DNA of 64,000 bases, from the NCBI GenBank assembly GCA_050298535.1, contig JBNKUI010000011.1, positions 1 to 64,000 on the forward strand, read 5' to 3'. The notes under the pieces are model-generated. The model was not told the origin of the DNA and did no database searches. It saw nothing but the letters and a program-made list of their open reading frames with translations. Both the position numbers and the translations under genes were made by a program. This DNA is from JABDMH01 sp050298535 (GTDB lineage: Bacteria; Bacteroidota; Bacteroidia; Chitinophagales; Saprospiraceae). Below are positions 1 to 9,405 of this stretch, in pieces. How positions within the stretch are numbered: position 1 is the first letter of the stretch; the number at the start of each line of letters is the position of its first letter.

Positions 1-1
1 T

Positions 2-124
2 GTGGAATCCATAAATCAAAAAATCGCCCTCGCAATCCGCAGAGCACGAGGATTTAGAAACTTGCATAATTTATCCAATATGATTTACCTCATTGCTGGA
101 AAACTAACCTTCAATTTCCACTAA
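2..124 (+). CDS. ISL3-like transposase, C-terminal end only (partial at window edge)
   Basis: An open frame enters from the left edge and ends at a TAA at 122-124, giving about 40 residues. It contains VESINQKI followed by ARGFRN and ends with a hydrophobic IYLIAGKL stretch. This is the layout of the C-terminus of DDE transposases of the ISL3 type, where a VE-(G/S)-N-K segment carries the last catalytic glutamate and is followed by a (R/A)(R/Y)G(F/Y)(R/K)N motif. Only the tail is visible, so the family call rests on these short motifs. The element itself would lie to the left of the window. Confidence 0.6.
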   Translation: MESINQKIALAIRRARGFRNLHNLSNMIYLIAGKLTFNFH

Positions 125-154
125 ATGTGGAACAGACCCAATAAAATTTTCATA

Positions 155-838
155 ATGAAAAAAATGACAGAACAAAGGTTTAAGGTAGTGTATCGAATTT
201 TATTATTTCTTACCTGTCTCACAGGAGCTACGACTTGGCTACCCTTTTTGAGATGTCCGTTTGACGGAAGTATCTACCAGTGGTCCACATCCTTTCTGGG
301 ATACATGCTGAAGAGTGCAGGGGTCAGCACACATTATTTCTACATTCTTTTTTGGACGGGTATCTGGCTACTTTTAATTTATTCATTTTTCTGGATCAAG
401 AATGTTCGAGTGTTTAAATTTTTATTAATTGTTTGGTATGGATCTATGCTGCTAAATATGTCTCATGATCTTATCCAGGGAGAGAGCTTTATGTTTCATG
501 GTGACACTTTGGGAGTTCATGTAGATTTGAGTCCATTTATCATTGCTTTTATGGTTGTTGTGATAATTATGGTTGCGATGGTACTTGCAGGTAGAAAGGG
601 TGACATGATTTTACCATCCTGGAGCAAAAGAAATACCAGATGGCTAATGGCCTTATCCATGTGGATTCCACTGCAGGCACTTCTTTTCGCAATTGGCGAG
701 CCACATGGGACCACGGATGAGATAGCTGTGGTGATTGCCTTGCTACAGGTCATACTAGTATATTTTGGCATGAAGGCGTATGAGCTAAATCTTGATGTAT
801 CTTCAACCACAAAGATGTTATCGCCTACTATTTTATAA
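155..838 (+). CDS. Polytopic membrane protein of unknown function
   Basis: The protein has about 227 residues with roughly six hydrophobic segments spread over its whole length and no recognisable catalytic motif. An in-frame ATG at 125 exists, but it lies directly after the transposase stop and adds an unlikely polar leader. The ATG at 155, followed by a Lys-Lys-Met start and a TM segment, is preferred. The gene sits 8 bp upstream of a GtrII-like glucosyltransferase on the same strand, so the two probably form an operon. A role in cell-surface glycan modification is inferred from context only. Confidence 0.6.
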   Translation: MKKMTEQRFKVVYRILLFLTCLTGATTWLPFLRCPFDGSIYQWSTSFLGYMLKSAGVSTHYFYILFWTGIWLLLIYSFFWIKNVRVFKFLLIVWYGSMLLNMSHDLIQGESFMFHGDTLGVHVDLSPFIIAFMVVVIIMVAMVLAGRKGDMILPSWSKRNTRWLMALSMWIPLQALLFAIGEPHGTTDEIAVVIALLQVILVYFGMKAYELNLDVSSTTKMLSPTIL

Positions 839-846
839 TTTCCCGT

Positions 847-2361
847 ATGCAACTTCAAATCTATCTGGACAAGCTGTTGGAATACTTTGAGCGAGAGAAA
901 TACTTTTTATGCTTTTGCCTCGCTACCACTATCATTGCCTTTGGATTTGAAATATTTAATATTTCGATTTCGATTGATGAGGAGGTTGCTTCGGTAGTAG
1001 ATCAGCCAATGAAAGTGTGGCTCAGTATGGACCGGTGGGGCATGTACCTCTTAAATGCAGTATTCCATCCGGGACCACCGTTGCCATTCTTTCATTTCTC
1101 GATGGGTTTATTCGCTAACCTTGTTGCTTTTCTTATTGTAACACATATTTGGGATTTTTCCTCACCGTGTGTCAAATTTATCGTTGCCATTCCAGCTCTT
1201 TCATATCCTTCGCTCAGCTTTACGCTGACCTTCAATCAATCGCAGTACGGATATTTCGTCGGATTGGTGCTGGCTGTATTGGCAGTATATGCTTTTATCC
1301 GTTTGAACCAGCCAGTGTTCAGGTATTTACTTGTGATAGGTATGCTTATGTTGTCTGCATCGATCTATCAGTCTACCATCCTGGCTGCACCAGTTGTTTT
1401 CTCCATCTACCTTTTTCAGAAAGCCAGAGATACTGAAAATTTAAGGTCCCATGCTGTTCAATTTGGTGAGTTCATGCTGTTGGTCATGGCTGGAGTCGTC
1501 TTACATGAATTCTTTTCGGCTATTATTCGACAAGTTTTCGAAGTGACATCTCGCTATCAAGGTATAGAAAATGTGTACAGTGGAGAGTTCCTTCAGTCGT
1601 ATGATCCATTTTTTGTCATTCGCGAGATTTCAGCGGTATTAGTGGGACAACGATGGTACATTGGTTGGATCATGGGGTTCCTGGTAGGTTTATCCATTTT
1701 ATTCAATTTCATACAAGTCTGGATCAAGAGTTCAGATGTGAAATTAAAACTACTGAGGTCGATTTTTCTGGGGACCGCAATTCTAGCTCCCTTTGTTCTG
1801 GTCATCGCTACTGGAAGGATATGGCCTATGCGAACCTTTGTGGCACTTCCTTTACTGGTGGCTGGTCTGATTACGCTATTTGCCTTTCATTTGTCCCGGG
1901 GCCAGTTGATCTTTCTAGGGATCTATATGGCTTGTTGCTTTGTCCATTTTGCGCATTCAAACACAAGATTGTTTTATTCTGATTATATGATTTGGGAGCA
2001 GCAAAAGCTATTAGTAAATAGAGTGGTGTCATATCTGGAGCAAAACCATGGCGCCAGTTTGACTGGGACCGAGCAACAACCATTAGTATTTGTGGGGGTG
2101 CCACGGTTTTCAGAATCGCCCGTAGTGCGACATGAGGAGACCTTTGGAGCTTCCATATTTCATTGGGATACCGGTGGGAACAATCAACGCATATTTCGAA
2201 TTTTCTCGATACTTGGAGTAGATTATTTCCGAAGACCTAATCGTACTGAAATATCCAGAGCGCAAGCATTTTCGACAAAGATGACCAACTGGCCAGCGAA
2301 GGGAAGCGTCCTTTTTCAAGACGGCATTTTCATAATCCGATTTTCGGAGCCAACAGAATGA
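847..2361 (+). CDS. GtrII-like membrane glucosyltransferase
   Basis: The protein has 504 residues and about ten transmembrane helices. The N-terminal part has an acidic SIDEE motif just after the first membrane helix and an MDRWGMYLL motif. This pattern matches the GtrII glucosyltransferase domain family, membrane enzymes that use polyprenyl-phosphate glucose to decorate surface polysaccharide on the periplasmic side. The acidic residues after TM1 would be the catalytic site by analogy with GT-C enzymes. The C-terminal roughly 120 residues are soluble and not recognised. It probably shares a transcript with the preceding membrane gene (8 bp gap). Confidence 0.65.
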   Translation: MQLQIYLDKLLEYFEREKYFLCFCLATTIIAFGFEIFNISISIDEEVASVVDQPMKVWLSMDRWGMYLLNAVFHPGPPLPFFHFSMGLFANLVAFLIVTHIWDFSSPCVKFIVAIPALSYPSLSFTLTFNQSQYGYFVGLVLAVLAVYAFIRLNQPVFRYLLVIGMLMLSASIYQSTILAAPVVFSIYLFQKARDTENLRSHAVQFGEFMLLVMAGVVLHEFFSAIIRQVFEVTSRYQGIENVYSGEFLQSYDPFFVIREISAVLVGQRWYIGWIMGFLVGLSILFNFIQVWIKSSDVKLKLLRSIFLGTAILAPFVLVIATGRIWPMRTFVALPLLVAGLITLFAFHLSRGQLIFLGIYMACCFVHFAHSNTRLFYSDYMIWEQQKLLVNRVVSYLEQNHGASLTGTEQQPLVFVGVPRFSESPVVRHEETFGASIFHWDTGGNNQRIFRIFSILGVDYFRRPNRTEISRAQAFSTKMTNWPAKGSVLFQDGIFIIRFSEPTE

Positions 2362-2470
2362 CCCCTATTTCGTTTTAGTATCAAATAAGGTTTGGAGTTT
2401 CTTGAGAATTATACCAATGTTAACATCTGCAGTTCTCATGAGAAAGCTCAGACTTCTTACTTTTACGGCT

Positions 2471-5134
2471 ATGTCTAATTTCAAATCTTGCCTCATCTTT
2501 TGTTTGATCTGTTGGTCCCTATCTGCATGGGGTCATCACCGGCTCCCACCTGGTTTTGTAATTGAAGAAGTGACTTCACAGCTTAATCGTCCAACTGCCC
2601 TGGCTTTCGCTCCAGATGGTAGGATTTTTATAGCGGAGAAATCAGGTGCTGTTCGGATTATTGAAAATGGCATTTTGCTGGATGCACCCTTTTATGAGGT
2701 GGAAACTCAAATTCCTAACGAACGGGGATTACTGAATGTAACCTTGGATCCTAACTTTGATGATAACGGCTATGTGTATTTGTTTTACACGATTAAGGAT
2801 GCCTTGACCAACAAGGTAGCAAGAGTAACAGCGGCTGGAAATGCGGCAATTCCTGGCAGTGAGATTGAGTTAATCCGATTTGATGATATGTGGGGTGCCT
2901 GGCATAATGGAGGTGCCATGGTATTTGATGACAACGGCACCTTGATCATCAGTGTAGGTGATGGTACCAATGGACCTAAGGCTCCCAAGATGTCTGAGCT
3001 CCTGGGCAAGATGGTCCGAATTAACCCCGATGGGTCGATACCAGAAGACAATCCGTATTATGATCAGCTAGAAGGAAGATACAGGTCTATTACAGCATAC
3101 GGGCTGCGAAATGGGTACACTATGGCTCGCTCCAAAACTTCGGGGCGTATCTTTCTTTGTGATGTTGGAAATACTGAATATGAGGAGATAAACGAGTATA
3201 TACCCGGGAGCAATTATGGTTGGAATAGGGTAGAAGGGCCTCTTCCACAAGGCATGATGCCTCCGGATGAAAATTATCAGGATCCTATCTATAGTTATAT
3301 TCATAATGATTCAAATTGTGCGATCGTAGGTGCCGCTTTCTACGAACCCGAGGATTACTTATTCCCTGAGGAGTATCATGGAAAGTTCTTCTTTATGGAA
3401 TATTGTGAGGGGAAAATATTTTACATGGATCCTGAGACTTATGATGTGGATACTTTCGCTTCTCATTTTGATTTTGTGAACAACCTTAGTGTGAGTCCGG
3501 ATGGACATCTTTATGTCACACAATTAGCGACGGGACAGCTCTATCGTATTTCGTACATAGGATCAGGAGCTCCTTTTGTTTCAACGCACCCTCAATCAGT
3601 GGTGAAGGCAGTAGGTGATTCGGTAGTCTTTGAGGTCGAAGTGATAAGTGAAGGAGAGGTAGACTATCGTTGGATGAAAAATGATGAGGTTATATTGGGT
3701 GAGGATAAACCGGTCCTGGTGGTTAGAGATCTTATGATTAGTGATGATCAGGCTGTCTATAAATGCAAAGTCGAAAATGCATTGGGCGAAGTTTTTAGCC
3801 GTGATGCCCTACTTACAGTTGTTGAAGGCAATTATCCAACAGTAACAATTCTCCGTCCTGATGCGGGAACACTATTTAGTGCTGGAGATACTATACAACT
3901 ATCAGCTGAAGCAACAGACCTGGAAGATGGAACTTCAGTCAATCAGTCCGTGACCTGGCAGATTGATTTTCACCATGATAGTCACACACACCCTGCGCTA
4001 TCCAATGCGGTCGGGACAGAATATCAATATGCAGTGGGTAGATCGGGAGAAGTAGATACGAATGTCTTTTACCGTATATATGCGTCAGTCGAAGATTTGG
4101 ATGGACTCCAGTCAGAGTCTACCATTGATATCCTGCCCCGAAAAATCTCCATGCGGTTATTTAGTGAGCCTGCCGGACTTGTTTTGACGGTCGACGGTGC
4201 TGCTATGCGTACCAATAATGACCTCAGGAGTCTGAATGGACTTTGGCGAACCATAGAATTGCCGGCCTATCAGGTATATGACAACCATTTATGGATTTTT
4301 GATCAATGGATGGATGGTATAGATTCTACCAGACTGAGAACCTTTGTCGCAGAGGAAGGTCTCCAGATCGGCGCAAGTTTTTCAGACGCAGGATTTTATC
4401 ACAAATCGGATAGTACGCCACTTGATGTGCGGTTTTTTGTAGGAGTGGGGGAAGATACGGTCTACTATAAAATGAAACAAGAGCATACGATTGATGACAA
4501 CTGGGATGTTGGGTCACCCTATTTCTGGAGCACCGACTTTCCCCGGGATGAATATAGTGGCCTATATCGTGGCATCCTGGTGCCACCCATTGATGCATCG
4601 TATACTTTTCATGCATTGCATGACGGCCAGGTGACACTTATGATTGGAGATAGCGTCATTTTGGATCAGTCAGAAGCTGACTGGACCACTCAACAAACGA
4701 GCGACGTTACGATTGATCTTAAAGGGGGAGTAGGCTATAATTTTAGTTTGTTCTATGAGCATTTTGGCTGGGTTTCTCGAGTGCAGTTGTCGTGGAGTTT
4801 TGGTCCAGTGGTCCGAGAATTGGTGCCAGGGCAGCATTTTGAAAAGGGATGGCTGACTACAGGAGTCGATACTGTCACACCCAATTCAGTCTTACAGGTA
4901 TATCCCAACCCCAATCATGGAGAAATACTGAACCTTGACTGGCGAATTAGTAGGAATGAACAGCTAGAAGCAAAAATATTCGATGAAAACGGGGCCTTGA
5001 TACGTACACAACCTTTGTTGGTAAATGGAGGGCATTCTCAAATAAATGTGCTTGATTTAACCTCAGGTGTATATTTTCTTGAAATTCAAACTACGAAAGA
5101 AACTATTACAGAGAAGTTTGTGATGGTCCGTTAA
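2471..5134 (+). CDS. Secreted PQQ-dependent sugar dehydrogenase-like protein with Ig, PA14 and T9SS domains
   Basis: A signal peptide (hydrophobic run ending SLSAWG) precedes a six-bladed soluble glucose/sorbosone dehydrogenase propeller over roughly residues 25-350. It has RPTALAFAPDGRIF, the catalytic-type WHNGG histidine near residue 145, YGLRNGYTMA and SNYGWNRVEG. An Ig-like domain follows (about 360-450), then a region with a beta-sandwich look, then a PA14-like domain (YTFHALHDGQVTL) and a type IX sorting domain starting VYPNPNHG. PQQ enzymes of this family oxidise sugars, but the true substrate is unknown. Alternative starts exist at 2402 (TTG), 2417 and 2438. The start at 2471 gives the cleanest signal peptide. 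Confidence 0.8.
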   Translation: MSNFKSCLIFCLICWSLSAWGHHRLPPGFVIEEVTSQLNRPTALAFAPDGRIFIAEKSGAVRIIENGILLDAPFYEVETQIPNERGLLNVTLDPNFDDNGYVYLFYTIKDALTNKVARVTAAGNAAIPGSEIELIRFDDMWGAWHNGGAMVFDDNGTLIISVGDGTNGPKAPKMSELLGKMVRINPDGSIPEDNPYYDQLEGRYRSITAYGLRNGYTMARSKTSGRIFLCDVGNTEYEEINEYIPGSNYGWNRVEGPLPQGMMPPDENYQDPIYSYIHNDSNCAIVGAAFYEPEDYLFPEEYHGKFFFMEYCEGKIFYMDPETYDVDTFASHFDFVNNLSVSPDGHLYVTQLATGQLYRISYIGSGAPFVSTHPQSVVKAVGDSVVFEVEVISEGEVDYRWMKNDEVILGEDKPVLVVRDLMISDDQAVYKCKVENALGEVFSRDALLTVVEGNYPTVTILRPDAGTLFSAGDTIQLSAEATDLEDGTSVNQSVTWQIDFHHDSHTHPALSNAVGTEYQYAVGRSGEVDTNVFYRIYASVEDLDGLQSESTIDILPRKISMRLFSEPAGLVLTVDGAAMRTNNDLRSLNGLWRTIELPAYQVYDNHLWIFDQWMDGIDSTRLRTFVAEEGLQIGASFSDAGFYHKSDSTPLDVRFFVGVGEDTVYYKMKQEHTIDDNWDVGSPYFWSTDFPRDEYSGLYRGILVPPIDASYTFHALHDGQVTLMIGDSVILDQSEADWTTQQTSDVTIDLKGGVGYNFSLFYEHFGWVSRVQLSWSFGPVVRELVPGQHFEKGWLTTGVDTVTPNSVLQVYPNPNHGEILNLDWRISRNEQLEAKIFDENGALIRTQPLLVNGGHSQINVLDLTSGVYFLEIQTTKETITEKFVMVR

Positions 5135-5187
5135 TTTGAATTGTGGGCTTGCTTATTTAATCACTGCAAAAGTCTGTATTTTGCGTC

Positions 5188-6195
5188 ATGGACTTCCACA
5201 AAATGCCCAAAGTCGAGCTGCATTTACATCTGGATTGTTCTCTTAGTTATGAAGTGGTGAAGAAGATCAAACCTGAGATTTCTCCCCATGAATATCAAAG
5301 AGATTTTATCGCAGGTGTAAAGTGTACCAGTCTGGTGGACTACCTCAAGTGTGCTATAAGTGGAATCGAGCTAATGCAGACTCCCGATCAGCTGCAATGG
5401 GTGACCTTGGATCTTTTTGATCAACTGAAGCAAGATGGAGTGATTTATGCAGAAATTCGCTTCGCTCCCCTTCAGCATCTAGAAAAGGGCCTGGACGCCG
5501 AAAAGGTGGTCGAAATCGTAAATGAGGCGATGAGGGAAGCTCAGGCAAGTACCGGTATCCGGGCTGGTCTGATATTATGTACACTGCGCCATTTTTCACA
5601 TGCTCAAAGTATGGAAACCATTCACCTGGTGGAGCAATTCCTAGGTACAAGTGTAGTGGGATTTGATATCGCAGCGGATGAGGCTGGATATCCGATTGAC
5701 GCCCATGTAGAGGCTTTTGCGTATGCAAAAGAAAAAGGGATACCATGTACCGCTCATGCTGGCGAAGCATGTGGGCCAGAAAGTGTTTGGGAAACGCTTG
5801 AACACTTCTTTCCGAGCCGACTGGGACATGGTGTGAGAAGTATAGAGGACACTTCCCTGATACAGCATCTGGCACGGCACAAAATTCATCTTGAAGTTTG
5901 TCCTACCAGTAATGTCCAGACTAATATTTGTGATGCTGTATGTAACCATCCTATCGATAGGCTATATGATGCAGGAATCAAGTTAAGTGTAAATACAGAT
6001 GGCCGGACGATTTCGAATATCTCTTTAACGCAGGAGTATATGCAGCTGCATAGATGTTTTCATTGGGATGCTGAAAAATTTAAACAGTGCAATTTATTTG
6101 CCATTGACGCCGCATTTACAACGGACGAAATAAAACGGGAAATTCGTGATTTAATTCTAAAGTCTCCTCACTACATTTCAAGTAACCATGTCTGA
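5188..6195 (+). CDS. add: Adenosine deaminase
   Basis: The protein has 335 residues and all the zinc-site motifs of adenosine deaminase: H12 and H14 in VELHLHLD, TAHAGE with the catalytic glutamate, LGHGV, the LEVCPTSNVQT loop and NTDGRTIS. It converts adenosine (and deoxyadenosine) to inosine in purine salvage. The length fits the bacterial family, and the NTDGR form rather than NTDDP is common in one bacterial clade. A TATTTTG element lies only about 11 bp before the ATG, suggesting a very short leader. The 3' end overlaps the DUF1905 gene by 8 bp. Confidence 0.92.
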   Translation: MDFHKMPKVELHLHLDCSLSYEVVKKIKPEISPHEYQRDFIAGVKCTSLVDYLKCAISGIELMQTPDQLQWVTLDLFDQLKQDGVIYAEIRFAPLQHLEKGLDAEKVVEIVNEAMREAQASTGIRAGLILCTLRHFSHAQSMETIHLVEQFLGTSVVGFDIAADEAGYPIDAHVEAFAYAKEKGIPCTAHAGEACGPESVWETLEHFFPSRLGHGVRSIEDTSLIQHLARHKIHLEVCPTSNVQTNICDAVCNHPIDRLYDAGIKLSVNTDGRTISNISLTQEYMQLHRCFHWDAEKFKQCNLFAIDAAFTTDEIKREIRDLILKSPHYISSNHV

Positions 6196-6712
6196 GAAAA
6201 CCTTTAAGGCTCAATTAAATCGATTTGATTCTGATTTGTGGGGGCACCATTTTATGGTGCCAATGGATGTCTCAGCTTATTTTATTGAGGGAAATAATAA
6301 GCGACTTATTTGTAAGATTAACAACACAATAGAGTTTCAGTGTGCACTGATGCCGGATGGTGATGATCGATACTTTATCAATTTGAATAAGTCCCGCTGC
6401 AAAAAAATAAAAGCAGAAATTGGCGATGATTTACAAGTTTCTCTAAAGCCAGATACCAGTAAATACGGGCTTCCTATGCCGGAAGAATTTGAGGCTGTCT
6501 TAGATTCTGATGATGAAGGTAATCACTTGTTTCATGCCTTAACTCCAGGTAAACAGCGAAATCTGCTTTATATCGCGGGTCAACCTAAAAGTAGTGATAT
6601 CCGTATAAGAAAATCCTTAATAATGATTGAGCATTTAAAGCAGCATCAGGGTAAAATCGATTTTAAGCAGCTTAATGAAGATTTTAAACTAGGAAAAGAT
6701 AGACCTGTTTGA
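6188..6712 (+). CDS. DUF1905 / YdeI-OmpD-associated family protein
   Basis: The protein has 174 residues. The N-terminal about 90 residues resemble DUF1905: a small beta-barrel-like domain with WGHHFMVPMDVSAYF, then repeated short strands ending in a GDDLQVSLKPD motif. The C-terminus has FHALTPGKQRNLLYIAG and a helix of the YdeI/OmdA type often annotated as bacteriocin-protection. The biochemical function of this family is not known. It overlaps add by 8 bp on the same strand, indicating co-transcription and possible translational coupling. Confidence 0.75.
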   Translation: MSEKTFKAQLNRFDSDLWGHHFMVPMDVSAYFIEGNNKRLICKINNTIEFQCALMPDGDDRYFINLNKSRCKKIKAEIGDDLQVSLKPDTSKYGLPMPEEFEAVLDSDDEGNHLFHALTPGKQRNLLYIAGQPKSSDIRIRKSLIMIEHLKQHQGKIDFKQLNEDFKLGKDRPV

Positions 6713-6748
6713 TTATTTGTGGTTCGTCTTCTCACGAGATGTGCTGCA

Positions 6749-8578
6749 TTAATGATAGCCTTCCGCCTGTAGATTAAATAGTTCGGCATAAAGTCCTGCA
6801 TCGTCCATGAGTTTTTCATGGGTGCCAATTTCCAATACGGTTCCATTTTTAAGCACCAAGATTCGGTCAGCCATTCGTACCGTGCTAAATCGATGCGAAA
6901 TAATCACTGCCGTTTTTCCGATCGTCAATTTTGCAAATCGCTGGAAGGCCTCGTATTCCGCCCGGGCATCCAGAGTAGCTGTCGGCTCATCAAGAATTAG
7001 CAACTGTGCATCCTTCATATATGCACGGGCTAGTGCTACTTTCTGCCACTCTCCTCCTGATAGGTCTTTTCCCTCAGCAAAGCGTTTTCCCAGGACCTGT
7101 TCATAACCCTTTGGCAGTTTATTAATCACATGCTCAGCCAGACTTTGCGCCGAGGCATTCTCGATCTTCTCCATGTTTTCGCGTTCATCAATATCACCAA
7201 TGGCTATGTTTTCGCGCGCAGTCAAATAGTACCTTACATAGTCTTGAAATATGACGCCAATTGCATATCGATAACCTTCAAGGTCATATTCACGAATATC
7301 CGTACCATCCAGATAGATAGTGCCTTCGGTCGGATTATACAGCCTCGCCAACAATTTTACCAATGTGGTTTTGCCCGCGCCATTTTCCCCCACCAGTGCT
7401 AATTTTTCTCCCGCTTTTAGTTTGAAATCTATATTGCGAACGGCCCAATTATCCGATTCAGGATATTGAAACCCAACATTTTCAAAAACAAAACCATCTT
7501 TGATTTGGGTGGGAAAAGGAAGTGTGCCTGAAGTGCTGCTAAGATTGGGTTTTTGGTCCAGAAAGTCGAAGTAGTCCTTTAGATAGAGGGCATCTTCGGT
7601 GATTCTTGATAAACGATTAAATATGGATTGCAAAAGATTTCGCAGCCTATTGAAAGATCCTGAGAGAAAAGTCAGTTCACCCAGTGAAAGAATACCATTT
7701 ACCGTCCGTACAATGATGAGAAAGTAGGCTCCGTAGTACGCCAGATCACTGACCAGAGGAAATACACTTCCCCAGATCGATCGCTTGATGGCCAAATTTT
7801 TATTGACCTCGTAGTACTTGTCTGAGAGATTCTTAAAACGATTCTTTAAAAAACCAGCGAGGCCAAATAGTTTTACCTCCTTTGCTGTGATATCGCTGGC
7901 TCCTATCAGTCGAAGGTAATCCAGCTCTCGGCGTTCTGCTGTCCAGGACCTTACAAGCGAATAGCTGCTTCTGCTAAAATACGCCTCGTTGAGAAATCCG
8001 GGAATAATGGCTACCATCAGCAAGAGTATCAGCCAGGGTTCGAATACGATCAGACCGGTGATCAGGGAAAAAACCGTGATCAGGTCCTGAAACTGCATCA
8101 ACGTTGAACTCATAAGCGCGACTCTACCGGTCGTCTGGCGTCGTGCCAATTCTAATCTGTTGTAGAAGTCCGGATCTTCAAATTGTGCAAGGTCCATTAG
8201 GGCCGCTTTTTCGATCAGCTCCACAGAAGATTTGTTAGCGTAGAGATCCCCCAGCAGTCCGTCAGAAAGTCCAATACCACGATTTAGCAAGTCAGAAAAG
8301 AGTGCCAATGCCAGCTCGATCAGTAGATAAATCCATAGGTCTTGCATGGATTTAACATCATTTCCAATCTGCAGCACTACTTCGTCGATGATCAACTTAC
8401 CCACCCAGAGCATCATCACCGGTACCACCGCTTTTAGCAGTCTCAAAACTATGTTGGCGAGAAACAGTCCTCGATGAGTTTGCCAGATCTTTTGAAAGAA
8501 TCGAGGAATGTATTGAAGGGCCTTTAGGCTTTCCTTAAACGAGGGTTGTCTCTTTGAATATCTTGATCTTCTTGCCAT
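6749..8578 (-). CDS. ABC transporter, fused permease and ATPase (type IV exporter)
   Basis: The N-terminal half has about six membrane helices of the ABC exporter type. The C-terminal ATPase has Walker A GENGAGKTT (about residue 393), signature LSGGEWQKVALARA (about 505), Walker B LLILDEPTATLD and the ISHRFSTV switch. The length of about 609 residues is normal for a half-transporter that works as a dimer. An upstream ATG at 8629 would add 17 residues, but the start at 8578 (MARRSRYSKRQ) looks better. The substrate cannot be told from sequence. Lipid, drug or peptide export are all possible. It converges on the DUF1905 gene. Confidence 0.85.
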   Translation of the reverse strand: MARRSRYSKRQPSFKESLKALQYIPRFFQKIWQTHRGLFLANIVLRLLKAVVPVMMLWVGKLIIDEVVLQIGNDVKSMQDLWIYLLIELALALFSDLLNRGIGLSDGLLGDLYANKSSVELIEKAALMDLAQFEDPDFYNRLELARRQTTGRVALMSSTLMQFQDLITVFSLITGLIVFEPWLILLLMVAIIPGFLNEAYFSRSSYSLVRSWTAERRELDYLRLIGASDITAKEVKLFGLAGFLKNRFKNLSDKYYEVNKNLAIKRSIWGSVFPLVSDLAYYGAYFLIIVRTVNGILSLGELTFLSGSFNRLRNLLQSIFNRLSRITEDALYLKDYFDFLDQKPNLSSTSGTLPFPTQIKDGFVFENVGFQYPESDNWAVRNIDFKLKAGEKLALVGENGAGKTTLVKLLARLYNPTEGTIYLDGTDIREYDLEGYRYAIGVIFQDYVRYYLTARENIAIGDIDERENMEKIENASAQSLAEHVINKLPKGYEQVLGKRFAEGKDLSGGEWQKVALARAYMKDAQLLILDEPTATLDARAEYEAFQRFAKLTIGKTAVIISHRFSTVRMADRILVLKNGTVLEIGTHEKLMDDAGLYAELFNLQAEGYH

Positions 8579-8661
8579 GCGGTTTTTAAAACCACAAATA
8601 GCTGGGAATAGTTCTCTCCCCGAGAGCATCTATACTGCGGGTATATGTATCTTTCGGTGCC

Positions 8662-9405
8662 ATGAAATATATACTTGGATCTGTTAGGCTCATACTATTT
8701 GCTATTACCATATCCGTTGGCATACTGATCGCTATGTTTAGTTATGCCCTACCGGGTGATCATCTAAGGCATAGCATGGCCGTCAGAAGGCGCTGGATTC
8801 ACTTGTTTTGTTGGACACTAGGCTTTTCCATTGCGAGAGAGGGAAATGTTCCTTTGCAAGATCCTGTGCTTTATGTTTCAAATCACAGATCCCTTATGGA
8901 TCCGGTGGCTACGCTGTATTTTATTTTTGCCTTCCCCCTGGCCAAGGCCGAAGTGGAGAAGTACCCTTTGATCGGATTTGGTGCGAAGATCACGGGTTTG
9001 TTGCTGGTCAAAAGAAACAATATGAAAAGCAGGGCGCTGGCCAGGGATGCTATCAGAAACACGCTGGATCGGGGATACTCCGTCTTGATCTATCCCGAAG
9101 GTACGACCAATATCGAGCGTACTGTGATGCCGTTTAAGGTAGGATCATTCGAGGTGGCCATGGAAGAAGGTATACCAATCATACCCATTGCAATCGAATA
9201 TGCCGATAGGGAGGACCACTGGAAGGAAAGAACCCTCCTGGCACAGTATTTCTATCAATTCGGAAAATGGAGATCTCGGTGTGCGCTTACTTTTGGAAAA
9301 CCCATCCAGGCTAAGTCAGCAGTTCATGCAAAAGATCAGACTGAATCGTGGATCAACCAGACTATCCAAGAGAAAAGAGCCTTATTTGATAAAGGATTAT
9401 TGTGA
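8662..9405 (+). CDS. plsC: 1-acyl-sn-glycerol-3-phosphate acyltransferase
   Basis: The protein has 247 residues, with one N-terminal membrane helix followed by the PlsC acyltransferase domain. The catalytic HX4D motif is NHRSLMD (H75, D80) and the glycerophosphate-binding motif is YPEGTT (E146-T149). The enzyme transfers an acyl chain to lysophosphatidate, giving phosphatidate for membrane lipid synthesis. The gene is divergent from the ABC transporter and its last 9 bp overlap the 3' end of the oppositely oriented bifunctional nuclease gene. Related acyltransferases act on ornithine lipids, so the exact acceptor is inferred. Confidence 0.85.
   Translation: MKYILGSVRLILFAITISVGILIAMFSYALPGDHLRHSMAVRRRWIHLFCWTLGFSIAREGNVPLQDPVLYVSNHRSLMDPVATLYFIFAFPLAKAEVEKYPLIGFGAKITGLLLVKRNNMKSRALARDAIRNTLDRGYSVLIYPEGTTNIERTVMPFKVGSFEVAMEEGIPIIPIAIEYADREDHWKERTLLAQYFYQFGKWRSRCALTFGKPIQAKSAVHAKDQTESWINQTIQEKRALFDKGLL

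Noticed and set aside
5354..5875. Minus-strand frame of 173 codons inside add
   Set aside because: It lies entirely opposite the well-supported adenosine deaminase gene and has histidine- and proline-rich nonsense composition.
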